Below, in pieces: positions 1 through 11,583 of a stretch of 64,000 nt of DNA. Made by a program: the position numbers and the translations under genes. Below the pieces are notes generated by a model, which saw nothing but the letters and a program-made list of their open reading frames with translations, was not told the DNA's origin and made no database searches. Origin of the DNA: Gnomoniopsis sp. IMI 355080 (taxonomy: Eukaryota > Ascomycota > Sordariomycetes > Diaporthales > Gnomoniaceae); NCBI GenBank assembly GCA_027946555.1, contig JAPEVC010000026.1, positions 1-64,000 of the forward strand, given 5' to 3'. Within the stretch, counting starts at the first letter, position 1. Each line of letters begins with the position of its first letter.

Positions 1-677
1 CCTCCCTCCCACATCCTACACCCCACCGCCCGGTGCGCCACCACTTCCCGATGCACCGAAGGCACCTGGCGCCGACGGTATCGACTGGTCGTCGTCCTTC
101 CACGGCCTGTCAACGATCCCCTTTGCACCTGAAGTTGCCGCCGTGCTGATGAAGCCTATACCTTTCGAGGACGTCGAGATTAAGCCCGATGGCATCATCT
201 ACCTGCCCGAGATTAAGTATCGGAGAATCCTCAACCAGGCTTTCGGTCCGGGTGGCTGGGGCATGGCGCCGCGCGGCGATCTGGCCGTCGGCGAGCGAGT
301 GGTGACGCGCGAGTATGCGCTGTTGGTGCATGGACGGTATGCGGTCCCTCCCATTCTCCCCTTCCTATTCTCTACTGAGACTTACTGATGATCGTGACCC
401 TTTCAACAGATTCATTGCACAAGCCCGTGGCGAGTGCCAGTTCTTTGGCAACGACGATGGCATTGCCACAGCTGGTGAGGGTTGCAAGAGCAATGCGTTG
501 ATGCGCTGCTGCAAGGACCTGGGCATCGCGAGCGAGCTGTGGGATCCGAGGTATATCCGCGACTTCAAGAAGAAGTACACATCGGAGATTTGGGTCGAGC
601 ATGTCACTACTAAGAAGAAGCGGCTGATATGGGTGCGCAAGGGCGATGATCCGAGCTACCCTTACAAAAAGAGCTGA
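1..677 (+). CDS. MGM101: Mitochondrial genome maintenance protein MGM101, 3' part
   Basis: This is the C-terminal part of MGM101, a mitochondrial nucleoid protein related to Rad52 that binds single-stranded DNA and is needed for mtDNA recombination and repair. The gene enters from the left edge, so its start and mitochondrial presequence are outside the window. Visible coding exons are about 2-336 and 410-677. The intron (337-409, GT-AG, 73 nt) splits an Arg codon. The conserved core is seen across the junction: the segment with FGPGGWGMAPRG, then ARGECQFFG, then the Cys/Lys stretch EGCKSNALMRCCKDLGIASE, and a lysine-rich end. The product ends KKS then TGA. Identification rests on this continuous core, which is highly conserved among fungi. 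A large part upstream of the core (low-complexity Pro/Ala) is typical of the family and is only partly present. Confidence 0.93.
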
Positions 678-1198
678 GGGTTGGGATAGTATTGCATACA
701 AGGTGGCAGAACATCAAAAAGACCGCTTAGTGGTGCGCATGCTGAGCTGGTCGTGCAGTAGTCGCTTGAGTAAGGGTTGACCCTGGAGACGTCAATATTC
801 TATCGACTCTCGCATACAGACAGATGACTGTCTGTTGATGCTCAGACAAGACACTGCGTGGACTACACTGTATAATAAAAAGGTGAACAACCAAAGGCAA
901 TAGACCAGACACAGGGAAATTCGTTACTCCGCGCAGATACCTCAACAACACTAAGTAGATATCACATCTGCTCATAGACAAATCATTGGCATACAGTGTA
1001 AATTAGACGGTTGGTTGTAGTCTTCAAGATGGGGAAAATACGACTCTATCTCCCACAGGTGCGCGAGCGGCGTCACTCTTGACAAACACATCCTCCTGCC
1101 TGGAAGCAAAATCTCATGTAACGCCCAAAGAAGAGCAAGACGCCGTCCGACCCGAAGAGTAGTGTCCCTTGATCATCATCGTACTTAAGACATTACAA

Positions 1199-2508
1199 TC
1201 ACTCATCCTTCCGCTTCTCCTCCGTCGCCGCGCCGCCCCAGCCCCAAGGGAGCCATGAGCCGCTTCTAGCCGGCACAGGCCTCGCCGTCTCGACATCCTC
1301 TTCAGCACCGCTCTCAGCGTCAATCTTCTCAAAATCCGCTTCACTGCGGCTCTTGCTCAATCCGCTCTTTGCGCTGGCAGATGTCATAGGCCTGTCATTT
1401 GACGACGATGATGGTGTTACAAGACCGTCGAGGTTATAATCCTTCACGGAAGGCGAAGTTGCGCCCGACGAACGAAGTTGTGCGGCCTCCCGGTCCAGAG
1501 CACTGAGCACCATATTGAGCCGCTCACGCTGCGCGGCGAGGAACGTCATCTTGTCGGCATTGTCGCGGATGCTGGGCGGGACCAGCGTGCCAGACGCAGT
1601 CATATCACCCGCCGGAAAGGCCCCCACCCCAGGAACAGCGCTACTCGCGCTCGGATCATTCTCCTTGTTCTCACCAGCTCCGGCAGCTCCGGCAGCCGCA
1701 GTGACCGCGCTCGCGAGGAAGTTGTAAAAGTCGGCGCCGACCGCAGCATTACTCCCTGCCGGCAGCCATCGCGCCGCAGGTAGCTGGAACCTTTCCAGCA
1801 GAGCCTGGGTGTAGCTGCGCGGGCGCTGGGAGGCGGGAATGTTGTTGTTAGATTCGGCTTGCGCGGCTTCGGGTGAGGGCGCCATGCCGAGGACTTGGGT
1901 GCGGAGCAGCTCGATGGCTTGCTTGAGGTAGGCCATGCCGGCGGCCTTCATTTTATCGTGTGCGGTGGCTATGAGGTCTTCGATTGAGGATTCATTGTCT
2001 TCGAGATAGGGGTGCACGTAGGTGGTGTATATGATACGGGCGCCTTGCGTCTGCGGGAGGACAAGGTAAAGGAGGAACAGAAGGCGGACGTATGGGTAGA
2101 GTGGGATCCTAGAGTAAGAATGTGTTAGAGACCGTTCCTTTTCTTTTCCATACGCGCAGGAGGGAAGGCAATCGCGTAAAATTGGAAAGGCTTACCACAT
2201 GAGAAACCACTCTGTCCAGCTCTCAACGAGGAGCGCACAAGCGAGGACGACCCAGTACATCAGCCATGGCGTCAGTTGGGCTGGGTCGGATGTCTTGAGG
2301 GCTTTGTAGGACGCGAAGAGAGGGAAGAGAAAGGATGCGATCGAGCTGCGAGCATATTAGCCATAGTTGCGCGTTGTATGCGACGGCAATCATAAGACGG
2401 CGCGCGGAGCAGTTGAGGTCATCGTCGGGTGGTGGGGCCGGCGTTGTTATCGCGAGAAGGTGGGGGGTGGTACACGCACGATAAGAGCTTGGCGAATATG
2501 TCGAACAT
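1199..2508 (-). CDS. TB2/DP1/HVA22 (REEP/Yop1-like) ER-shaping protein, long form
   Basis: Predicted 362-residue member of the TB2/DP1/HVA22 family, whose hairpin membrane segments bend the tubular ER and bind reticulons and Rab-linked factors. Exons on the minus strand are 2480-2508, 2196-2345 and 1199-2108, with introns of 134 and 87 nt. The phases fit and give an N terminus beginning MFDIFAKLLSS. The family domain covers roughly residues 1-110: two long hydrophobic hairpins around the conserved segments SYKALKTSD, TPWLMYWVVL and WTEWFLMW, then the basic/aromatic stretch LVLPQTQGARIIY and HPYLEDNE. After it comes about 240 residues of Ala/Ser-rich, probably disordered sequence ending in a charged tail. 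Yeast Yop1 is about 180 residues, so this is the long filamentous-fungal form rather than the short Yop1. It is convergent with MGM101, about 520 nt away. Confidence 0.85.
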
Positions 2509-4467
2509 CTTGTCGTCTTCACTGTGGATTCGTAAAACGATTTAGGAATGAGGCAATAGCGGTCTGTTTTTTGTCGAAGAGGTGCGGTAAGGAGGGAGAC
2601 CGGTGACTATTATTCAAGGCATGAATAGGTAGGGAACACGAAATAAGGTCAAAGTTACCGTTGACGCGACGAAGGAGACAAAGGTAGGAGGGGTCAAGAG
2701 CATGCCCCCCCAGTCAGCAAGCCCCCGGCAGGTCCGATTGATGAGCACGAGACCCCACCAGCTGCCCTGGACCCTGGGGCAAAACGTGGAGAAGTAATGG
2801 GTGACTGACCGCCTGAAACCGCTATGCTAGGGCAGTTCTACGTCATTTATCCCGCTAGGTTCGCTTGTGGCCGCGTTCGCTCGCGACGGACGGGATCTAA
2901 TTGACAGGGGTCTAAAGTGATTGCAGGACGTTCACGAAGGAGGTTTTGAGAACTTCTGGAAAAACAAAATATGAAGAGAGCACATCAGATGAGGTGGATT
3001 TATACTTGGTCTAGTTGCTTACCTGTGTCTTGAGGACAACATGGCTTCTCCTTACGCCTAAAATGCCATTGAGAGGGACGCGTCTGCTTTTCGCCGTAAT
3101 CACTACCTAGAAAGTACCTAAGTAGGCTGCAATTGAGCACAAGACTACGATATCACCGGATCTGACGTACTGGGTATCGTTCTTTTTCAGTGGTTTTCTC
3201 AATAGGCCACGAATACGTGTTCTCTCGATGTCAGGCAGCTGAGATCTAGCTTTGCACAACTCCAAGGCTTGATCCACATGTCACATTCAGATACTTTCCT
3301 TGTTATTGATCTAAATATTACTTCGAAAGGGGCGCGGGGTAATACTTTCCTCACTACCTCTCCAGGTCCTTACACGGGTACAAACTATGCTGAAATCACA
3401 GTACACTTCAATCTCGTCCGATCTTACGCTCTTTTCTTTTAATTCAAGGATGTGGTCGATCATGGGTAGAATACTAATGAGGATCCTTTGAGTCTATGTC
3501 ATTGGGATGATGGATCTAGCAGCCATCTACTCGTTGTCCTCTGTCATAGGCCCTGCAAAAGGAATAAGATAGGTGTGCTTATTGAAATGATGGCTGTCCT
3601 CCTCCTTGCGAACAATCCCGAATTCCTCAATTGTCGTGTGTCGCTCAGCACTTTTTTCATTTTTCAGAGCTGTGTTCAACGGTCCTTGCCTGTCTACTTT
3701 CACCATCACCTTTATCTTGATGAGAAGGACGGTCGCTGCATTTCGCATGTAGCTGACACGAAATTGCGACGGAATTACTGTCAGCGAGATCATGATGCTA
3801 TGATTTAACTTCCGCGAGTCTACTATGTTCTTGTATCATCATGTAAAAGGTGTCCATTCAGCTTTCTATAAAGGTCACTGGAAGCTCTTATTTGATCTGG
3901 CGTCCAATCTCTTTTAAAGTTATTGACATGACAGGGATATTTTGATCCTGACCCCTTGACTTATAGCACATGCACGTTTCGATCCGACAAAGGCACCGTA
4001 TACTTCATCTCATGTTACTCAGTAGTCTTCCTGACACAACCGACCGGATGTTAGCAGAATTCAGGTTGCTGAGCACACTCAAGATGATTGTAATCTTTTA
4101 CGACAATCTTGTGCGAGACTTTACGGAGGTCTCTAGACTACCTCTCAATTACGAACATCACTTGAGGTGAGATATTGTGCCTTGTGTCCATTGCTGTGAG
4201 GAAGAAGTCCTTGCCACTCATCACGACCTCGGGATGGTGCCCGCCTATTTCCGCATGGAATGAAATCACGTGTCTCTGAATGCTCCCACCTTATGGCATT
4301 TATTTCATTACGCATACAGCATATGTCTCTTACTGCTGGAGTATTTTCGCGCTGCTTCGCAAGCTTGGAGAAGATCTGCACTAATCATCGGCGAGGTTCC
4401 GTTTATAAATTCATCTATGACTGACTGTATATCTCCCATGATCACCTCATATCGACTGCCTCCCTCT
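2509..4467. other. Gene-free stretch between the REEP gene and the peroxidase
   Basis: About 2 kb, partly AT-rich. Short open frames exist near 3488-3808 on both strands and near 4145-4381, but none shows a recognisable domain, good splice sites or a convincing start. An imperfect inverted pair of CTACCT and AGGTA-like words lies at 3103-3128. It may hold promoter or UTR sequence of the REEP gene on its left and the terminator of the peroxidase on its right. Confidence 0.5.
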
Positions 4468-5257
4468 TCATAGCAAAGCCCCAATCTGAGACGCCATTGT
4501 CAAAGCTGATGCTTTGGTGATATTTGTCGTAGGGGGTTGGTAGCCAAGCTCAAGAGGGAGCCTATCATTCTCTATGAGGTACTTGATATATGTCGCGTTA
4601 CCATTGCCTTCTGTTGGGTCGCCAAACGCCGACAGAATCAGCGAATACTCGAGGCACGATGGGGTAGTACCAAAGGTCGTGTTGAATTCGGGATTCGTTG
4701 CGACTCCATATGCGACGCGTGCTGTACGCTCTGCTGCTGCGACCGCAAACTAGATTCCGTTTTCATCAGCGGGAGCTAAGAAGAAATGACCATGGTGAAA
4801 ATCAACTTACAGTAATCGTTTCATTGTCGCCCCAATGTGCAAGTGTCCTCGCCCAAGCCTGCTCATTGAAAGAGTTGTCGTCACCCCAGTAGGAATCATT
4901 ACGGCTCATGGAACCATCATGCTCAAGCACTTGTGGGGTATGTTGAGCCAGATCGTCGAGATTGAATGTCGAGGCATTGCCAGTGGTAGAAGTTGCAATG
5001 CCTATGCTTCCGACGTATACGCCTGCATCGTAGTCCAGGTGGTAGGCAGTATACAAGGCTTTCGCGAGTGTGTCCAGGTCGACATTCTTGCCGTCACGTG
5101 GAAGGAGGCCGTGATTGGCAGCAGCATTGAGACCCGGGCAGGGAGAGCGAACGTCTGTATCGGTAGGAGCTTGAAAAGGATAGGTTGCCTCGTCGAGTTG
5201 AGCGTTAATAAGGAGTGCGGCTGCAGACCAGATGAAGAAAGCCTTGACGGAGTACAT
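4468..5257 (-). CDS. Secreted heme-thiolate peroxidase (chloroperoxidase / unspecific peroxygenase family)
   Basis: Predicted 242-residue extracellular haloperoxidase of the Peroxidase_2 family, which uses H2O2 to halogenate or oxygenate organic substrates. Exons are 4811-5257 and 4468-4749. The 61-nt intron is GT-AG; of two candidate acceptors only the later one (after TCTAG) keeps the family frame. The start is the ATG at 5257; upstream in-frame triplets are GTG, not ATG. An N-terminal signal peptide (hydrophobic residues about 4-18, ending near INAQ) precedes the heme-ligand motif PCPGLNAAANHG, with the axial Cys in PCP. Then comes the acid-base motif EHDGSMSR (EHD-S, as in short-type peroxygenases). 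The second exon has NPEFNTTFG and the closing RLPLELGYQPP segment common in the family. Several N-glycosylation sequons (NAS, NDS, NET, NTT, NAT, NIT) suit a secreted protein. It is followed on the same strand by the MFS and methyltransferase genes. Confidence 0.9.
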
Positions 5258-6235
5258 AGTGAGGGTCACTGTATGTTCAACTTAAGATAGTGGATGCGAA
5301 GTTGGTTGTGGAGCTGAGGGATGGGATGTGCATTCTCCATAGATTTGCGTGGCCGACGAAGTTCTCTTATAGAAAACGTGTGCTCCCTCACTAGTCACAC
5401 TCGGGACTGAAGCCAGAAAGGCATGTCGCCGAGGTAGTTGGTTCCCAGTCCATATCCACCCCTTTCGCTTCCAAGATCCGACCGAGGTGATCTATTGAAA
5501 CGGACTGTATCTCTTGTTGATTAAGTGGGGCCTTTTTTGGCAATTCGTGAAGGCTGTGCTAAAAGGGGTGTGAAAGGGTAGTGGCCCGAGGCGTGGTGTT
5601 TTCCAAGTGGAGTCCTCGAATAAACAAGGCTTGATGGCAGAGGAGATGTTTCAATGGCAGACCAATGACACGGCGTTTATTTCCAAACGCGTGCGGCTTA
5701 TGCCTGAGCATAAGGCTATTTTTAAGGAGGCGGGCCCGCGCGCGCCCAGAACACCTACCAAGGTTGGTAGGGTGCATGAGTAGCTACATGCAGGTGGTTC
5801 ATTAACAAAGAAATGGCCCATCATGCCTGTTCACCGAGGTAGTAAGGTGCCATTGTACATAATGCCAATCGCACCACAATTTTGCTTTTCCAAAGTTGTG
5901 CCTTGTCTATCCATGTCCGATTCATCTTCATTTCTTAATCAGTTAGTCCTGTTTGCCTGGGTATGAACTAACATGGTGTATCCCTTGCGAGTTGGCCCTT
6001 CGCACAAAAAAAGACTGTTCTCGAACTTGACCGTGTATCTCTCTGTCTGGTTCACCGATAATATTGCTAGACGGTCATCCCGATTCTATGCACACATTAC
6101 GGTCTGTACTCTACCCTCTACCGCCAAGCTTCTGTCTAGGTCATAAAAAAAAAGGAAAATAGAAAGGTACAAGGGGAAAATTGGTATTGCGCAATGCCCG
6201 CGCAATTCCCCGGATCACTTCAGTCGCAATACCTA
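5258..6235. other. Intergenic region between peroxidase and MFS gene
   Basis: About 980 nt. It should contain the promoter of the minus-strand peroxidase; a TATAAG word on the minus strand lies near 5369-5375, about 115 nt before its ATG. The right end would hold the 3' UTR of the MFS gene, with a poly-A run at about 6147. No further gene is seen. Confidence 0.45.
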
Positions 6236-8263
6236 CTAAACTCGAATCCTACACAACACCACCAAGGTGATCGACAGGAAGGCAGCGGCTAATGAAAATG
6301 GAAGTCCTATCCAGACTGCGTTTTCTTGACCAAGTCCTTTTTCTGAAAGTCTCAGTCCGATTCGAAAGCAGAATGCAAATAGTGGGCTTCCAATTGCGGT
6401 CCCAACATGCCCCATGATCGCCACAGCAGTGAGGATCGTAGTGCGGTGATATGGCTCGACCAGCTGAGCGATGAGGCTTCGCAGAACCAGCGTGAAACCC
6501 GAGCCAAGGCACAACATGGAAATACCTAAGACGCGGTCGTGGTATTAGAATCGCATTAAGTCGTGTAGTACGAGTGTCATCTTTAAGCCTCCCGCGGTCT
6601 TTTCTAAGGAGGGGGGGGGGGAATGGTGGCTCACGGGAACCTGAACTTACCCAGTAGCATGGTGATATTCGTGGAGGAAAGACCAATAACGAGGCTTCCA
6701 GCCAACAGGAACAAGAGGCTCATACGCGCAATGACGAGGTCCTTTTTCGCGGGCCTCAGCAACATCACGTTTCGAAGGATGTAGTTCACGAATGGCAGAA
6801 CCACCGTCAGCAGTATTAGAGCAAGTCCGGCCTGTAAAAAGACAATCCAACTCGTCTAAATAGGTCATGGAACCACGTCTCGTCAGCCCAAATCCTGCTA
6901 GTATAAGTGTAGCAAAAAGATCACGGGTGAGAAGCCATCACCGAAAGGAGTGGACTCACCTGGGACCACGACCATCCGAATCGCCTCCTCGCAAATTGCA
7001 AAAGCAAATCACTTGATTCATTGCCAAGAACAGTGATCAGAAATGTGAGCAAGAGGAGCGAGACTGTCGCGTTCTCGCGGATGACCAAGTTAGCAGTAGA
7101 ACATCGCATAGATATTTCAGCGCCGGTTCTGCGTATCCAGCTGAGCCGCCGGGTTTGTTGTTCTCTATCTAGGTCATGTTGTACACAGCTGCTGATATCT
7201 GGCCCCGTGGTTTGCACCCATTTTGGCTTTCGCTCTGTCTGGCTGACTCCGAAGGTCTCGGGCAAGCACAAGGCGCCAATGAGAACCGGTATGTACAGAC
7301 TGAGCCCAACGAAAATAGGAAGCCATGTATCTATTCTCATCAGGTGGGAAGTTAGAGGACTGCCAATGATTTCGAAGACGAGTATGGTGGCCCCAAGACT
7401 GAAGAATCCGGTAGACCTTTTTTGGTCTCATTGATTAGTACGGATGCTTCCGGTATTGAAGCCCAGTGAGCCGGGAATAATAAATGATGCTAGAGTGATG
7501 GACTTTGAATGAAACCCACCTATAGTCATCAGGCAGCAGATCCGACAAGATAGAAAACATGGTTGAATTTAATACTGTCCCTCCCCCACCAATTACGTGA
7601 AAAGCTGGAGAGAGCCAGACCAGCCGAATGGGGAATACGTGAGGCCACAAACCTTGCAACAATTAGTGTCAATCGCAAAGGAGGCTCAAGAATCACATCG
7701 AACAGATATTTCTTACACACAACGACATAGAAAACGCGACTCAGAGAAATTCCAAGAATGCATAGGAACAGCACTATCTTCCTTCCGTGTTTATCAGCCA
7801 TGCGACCGTATGGGACAGCCAAGACAAGGCCTGTTCCAACGCACATTCTTGCCTGTCAGTATTGCTCTTTTACTCAATTCGCAAGGTTCATAAACTTGCC
7901 TGGAACAAGGCCAAACACAGTTTGCCAGCCCCGGAGCGTGGCAAGTTCAGCCTGAACGACACTGTTCTCGCCGCATTGAATATCCGCATGCCCATCGAGC
8001 TGCAGCTGGGCGCAAAGAATGCTCTCAAGCACTTGATTGAGGGGAAGAGCTTGTAAGAGGCCACCTATCGAAAGAAACCCCAAAAGCAAAATAATGGCTG
8101 CGCACAAGAGACAGGCTCGACGTGTCAATGCTGGTGTTTTGCTTTCATCATCAAGAATGTGCCGGGGATCCTCTGGTGAGGCGTTGGTCGGTAGAAGTGA
8201 GGATCGCTCATTCACCGACTCCCACGTGGCGTCCTGGTCTCGAGGTGGATTAGTTACCGCCAT
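6236..8263 (-). CDS. Major facilitator superfamily transporter (six exons, one GC-AG intron)
   Basis: Predicted 512-residue, 12-TM MFS transporter. Exons on the minus strand: 7900-8263, 7717-7830, 7520-7652, 6960-7416, 6651-6831, 6236-6525; all phases close. The first intron has a GC donor (GCAAGT at 7899-7894) and an AG acceptor before 7830. It joins to GLVPGLVLAVPYG, which matches the usual PG-LLLAVPYG segment ahead of the signature ADKHGRK (loop 2-3). That match is why the GC donor is preferred over any GT. The N-terminal 45 residues are hydrophilic and begin MAVTNPPRDQ; a cytosolic central loop of about 60 residues follows the PETFG motif. A run of more than ten G lies in the fifth intron near 6611. 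The substrate cannot be told. Its place between a peroxidase and a LaeA-like methyltransferase on one strand suggests export or uptake of a small metabolite. Confidence 0.85.
7831..7899 (-). other. GC-AG intron in the MFS transporter gene
   Basis: The first intron of the transporter reads CCAG|GCAAGT at its donor and GGAACAG|GCC at its acceptor. No GT donor with an acceptor in phase restores the conserved PG-LVLAVPYG segment as well. Confidence 0.65.
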
Positions 8264-8744
8264 AAAGAAAAGCTTTCGAGCGTGGAGATAATGAAGGGAG
8301 ACGTAACTTGGGTCTCAGACTTGCGGTCAAGGGGAGTGCAGTGGCATTGATATGGCGTTGGTGGGTTGTTTGGATGGACAGAATTTTACTATTGAATTAT
8401 AAAACCATAACAATAGCAAATGCGGTCGATTCAGATGGTTTGACAATATGGTTTCCGAACCTGTATGGGGAAAGTGTAATTGATCCCCGAGGCCAGACTC
8501 CATGCGCGCACGGCGTTCCTTGTAAGACCGTGTTACGGTCTGGATGCGCTTGGATCTTCCATTTGTAGTGTGTCAACTAGCAACCCTGGGCTATAGCTAT
8601 AGGAATTGAGATATATATGTAGAGTAGATAAAGTCAACAACTACGTGATAAGACACCCTCAGTTCCATGATGAGGTCGCTTGACATCGAGCGGACTTCAA
8701 AAGAAGACCATTTCTGATTCTTCAGTGACGATTGGTGCCAGGAC

Positions 8745-10240
8745 TCAAGCTTCTGGCTTTCGCCCATAAACTATGTAACCTAAAACACTTAGTTCTGAAC
8801 AGCCAGCGGTAACGTTTTCAAGTTAAGTACTGTACTCACCGACCACATACACGCGCATAGTTGCATCCGTCAGGTCGTAGCGGACGCTTTCCAGAAAAGC
8901 CGGCGTCTCCTCGGGTGGCAGTCCACCAAGGTGAAGCAGCTTGGTTACCGCAGCCACGCCCTGGAGCATGTCGAGGCAGGTCCAGTCTCCCAGCTTCTTG
9001 TCTCGAGGGTCTAAAGGCCAGCCATTCCTGCAAATAAGTGCATATCAGTATCAACCTAACCTCAACATAATTTGGCTCCATTCGTCCTAATGTCGGGCCA
9101 AAAATCACACTGGGGCGTAAGCGGTTACGAACAGAGGAGTGAGTGTCTGCTTTTCTACCACATCAACGAAGCCAGCCTCAATCATACTATTTAATACGAG
9201 TCAGTCAGTGTTGTCCTTCAACGTCTTCGTCAAAGACTTGAGAAAGATAAGAAGAAGAAAAAACACTTCAACGAGTGAAAGATTATGCAGAACTCAAGCT
9301 TACTACTGCTTGTATTTGCGCGGTGCAGTAAAGTCGCGTCCTATGGCGGCGCCACCGGCAATCAGATAGTTGACCCACTTTGCCCATGAGGAGCGTTGAA
9401 GTCGCTCGTCGCCGGCAGCATCTGCACCGATAGTCTCACAGCCCCAGTCATAAAATTCGGCCCATCCGCCGGGGTTGAGATTCGAGGAAACCTTCAAGAT
9501 CATGTCCTTATGGCTAGTGACTTGACGAGATCTAACGGTCAGTGGCTCTTTACCCTTTGAAACATTTATTGAATTAGGCAGATTTAATACTTACAGCAAG
9601 AAAACATGACCCTCCAGTGGATGTAATCAAACAAGTGATCAAATACCCACATATCCTCAGCGTCCTCGCGTATAAACTCACAGTTAGGTGGTGTATTATG
9701 CGTTGGTTGGATGAGACTGATGTCCGTTCCGATGACCTTTTGGTCTGTCAATACGGCTGACGATGAGATGGTGATGCATATAGTACTTCAACTACATGAG
9801 CCTGAATGGTAAAGACTTGCCTTGGTACGAGGATTAAGTCTCGCAAATTGAATCGCCCATATCCCCGTACCTGTCCCGATATCCAAGACGGTGGCGGTTT
9901 CTTTGAATGGCGCAAGACACAACTTGCCGTCCAGACATAGCACCGATACATGATGCTGGAGGTCTGATTTTATATTGGTCAGCTTGTGCTTTCATCGCAC
10001 AGGTTTGCCTCCAGTGTCTTAAATACCTAAACGGTCTTGTTCATCCTGTTTCGAATCAGCCTTTGAAATTCAAGCAACGTGGAGGCTTTGAGTCTTACTA
10101 ACACCATCATTGGGTAAGAAATATTCTTGAACACAGCAAGATAAATTGTCAGATTTTGACGGTGGTTTAACAGTCTCATCTGCTGACTTACTCCCTTCTC
10201 TATATGCATTGTATAGTCTGCCGTTTTCCTCGATTGACAT
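8745..10240 (-). CDS. LaeA-like SAM-dependent methyltransferase (nine exons, one GC-AG intron)
   Basis: Predicted 289-residue class I methyltransferase of the fungal LaeA-like group, which includes regulators of secondary metabolism and many small-molecule methyltransferases. Exons: 10192-10240, 10103-10125, 10027-10045, 9821-9963, 9595-9736, 9304-9520, 9133-9186, 8840-9027, 8745-8779. Family landmarks in order: ENGRLYNAYREG, then PND and DEQDRLDLQHH (the last two on 23- and 19-nt exons), SAM motif I VLDIGTGTGIWAIQFA, VIGTDIS, FDYIHWRVM, LNPGGWAEFYDW, EAGFVDVVEKQ, WPLDP and the closing YIVYGRKPEA. The fourth intron (9737-9820) has a GC donor, AAG|GCAAGT. An in-frame stop lies just before the chosen ATG (10240), so a further upstream exon is possible. 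It is too short and too generic to be called the global regulator LaeA; it is more likely a pathway-type member. Confidence 0.85.
9737..9820 (-). other. GC-AG intron in the methyltransferase gene
   Basis: The donor is AAG|GCAAGT and the acceptor CAAAAG|GTC, phase 0. Joining gives NPRTKVIGTDIS, the normal motif I to motif II linker of LaeA-like enzymes. No in-phase GT donor fits. Confidence 0.7.
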
Positions 10241-11583
10241 AGAGTCCGGAATGGTGCTTCCCCTGGCTCAAAGTCAATCACGCTGTAGCAAGTACATCGT
10301 TCGATTTTTGCAACTAGATGGCGTGATTGCCGGTAACAACCTACTTGGGGGCTTGTCGGTAACTTCGCTGTCCGCTCGAATTGACTGAATTATTTGACGA
10401 TGGCGAAGCCATGTTGTGATCTTGGGATTTTCAATGTGATCCAAAAAACATCAAAGGCAACGGCCGGAGGTTCAAGCACGAAGTTCAAGAACGAAGTCAC
10501 AGAATACAGATGGTAACTCGCGCAGTGGCTTTCAACGCGAGAACGCGATGAGGTGGGACTTTTCTGACTGTACAGGTTCAGGCTCGAGTTCAGTTGGTAG
10601 CGGGGTAATTGCTCATGTAATTTCCAAAGGGTGCTGGTCAAACAGACCGTGCAGCAGGCTTATACAAAACAGAGTTGGTAAGTGCCATATCGTCAGCGGG
10701 CATTGGAGTCCCTGAAGGGGCTGTTACGAAGCGAGAATGACCTGTCAATTTGCGGAAATCAGAGCCGAGTACTCGCACGGATGGATTGCTATTGGTGGAA
10801 TGGCCGCGGTGATGCAATGTCGGGTCGTATGAGATGCGCCTGAGAGTGCGGATAACCGCACTGCTATATATGTCTTATCTTGGACAGGAGTTTTGCATTT
10901 GGTGATTTTGCTCGCATTGTGTTTGGTCCCACAGGTCGTTGATCGTTGACCTGACGACACCTGAGACCTATAAATCTAATTGTGCTTCCCGCGCCATGCC
11001 GTTGTAGATGCCCGTGGACTAAACCAGAAATCCACTGTTTTGTCGTCTATCTTTCGTCTTCCCGAGTTGAGTCAATGAGATTAGAAGAGAGCCAGGCCGA
11101 GCACAATGGCTAGCAAAGAATCGGCTGAATCCGATGTGCATTGTCTTCATGGGATGTTTGCAGCCTCGAAGCAATCCCTGCCCAGTATCGATTCGATGCG
11201 ATGCGGCTCAAGTCTAGCCTGGCGACGTTGCAGTGGATGGTAGCTGACGCACAGACACCCGCTCCACTAGTTCAGCATGGTCATAATAGTGGGTGGTGGA
11301 AACGCCTGGACCCTGTGAGGTCAGGGATCTCCTCCGTATTGTGCTCCATTGTGATCTCATTTCGCCGATTTTCTATTTCAACCCACTGCGAATGCGGTGC
11401 TGGGACTTTTGCGACAACAAACCAAAACAACGAGCTTTGAGAACTCGAACTGCAAAAAGTACAACGCAATAAATTCACCGTTTCTCAACACAGACCCGTG
11501 ATCGCATCTCTTAAAACTACACTTTCCATACATTTTCATTCCTCAAGTAATTCCCGAACCCATCCAATCGCTAAGATTACCGC
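10241..11583. other. Divergent promoter region between methyltransferase and RCC1
   Basis: About 1.3 kb between two genes read outward. Short open frames are present but none is convincing. The right end should carry the RCC1 5' UTR (pyrimidine-rich just before 11584), and the left end the methyltransferase promoter or a missed first exon. Confidence 0.45.

Noticed and set aside
2700..4460. A possible degraded transposon in AT-rich DNA
   Set aside because: No terminal repeats, no transposase or reverse transcriptase motif and no target duplication could be seen.
7874..7899. Reading the MFS first exon through to the stop after GKFMNLAN
   Set aside because: It would truncate the transporter after its first TM helix. 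The GC donor restores the conserved PG-LVLAVPYG segment and the full protein.
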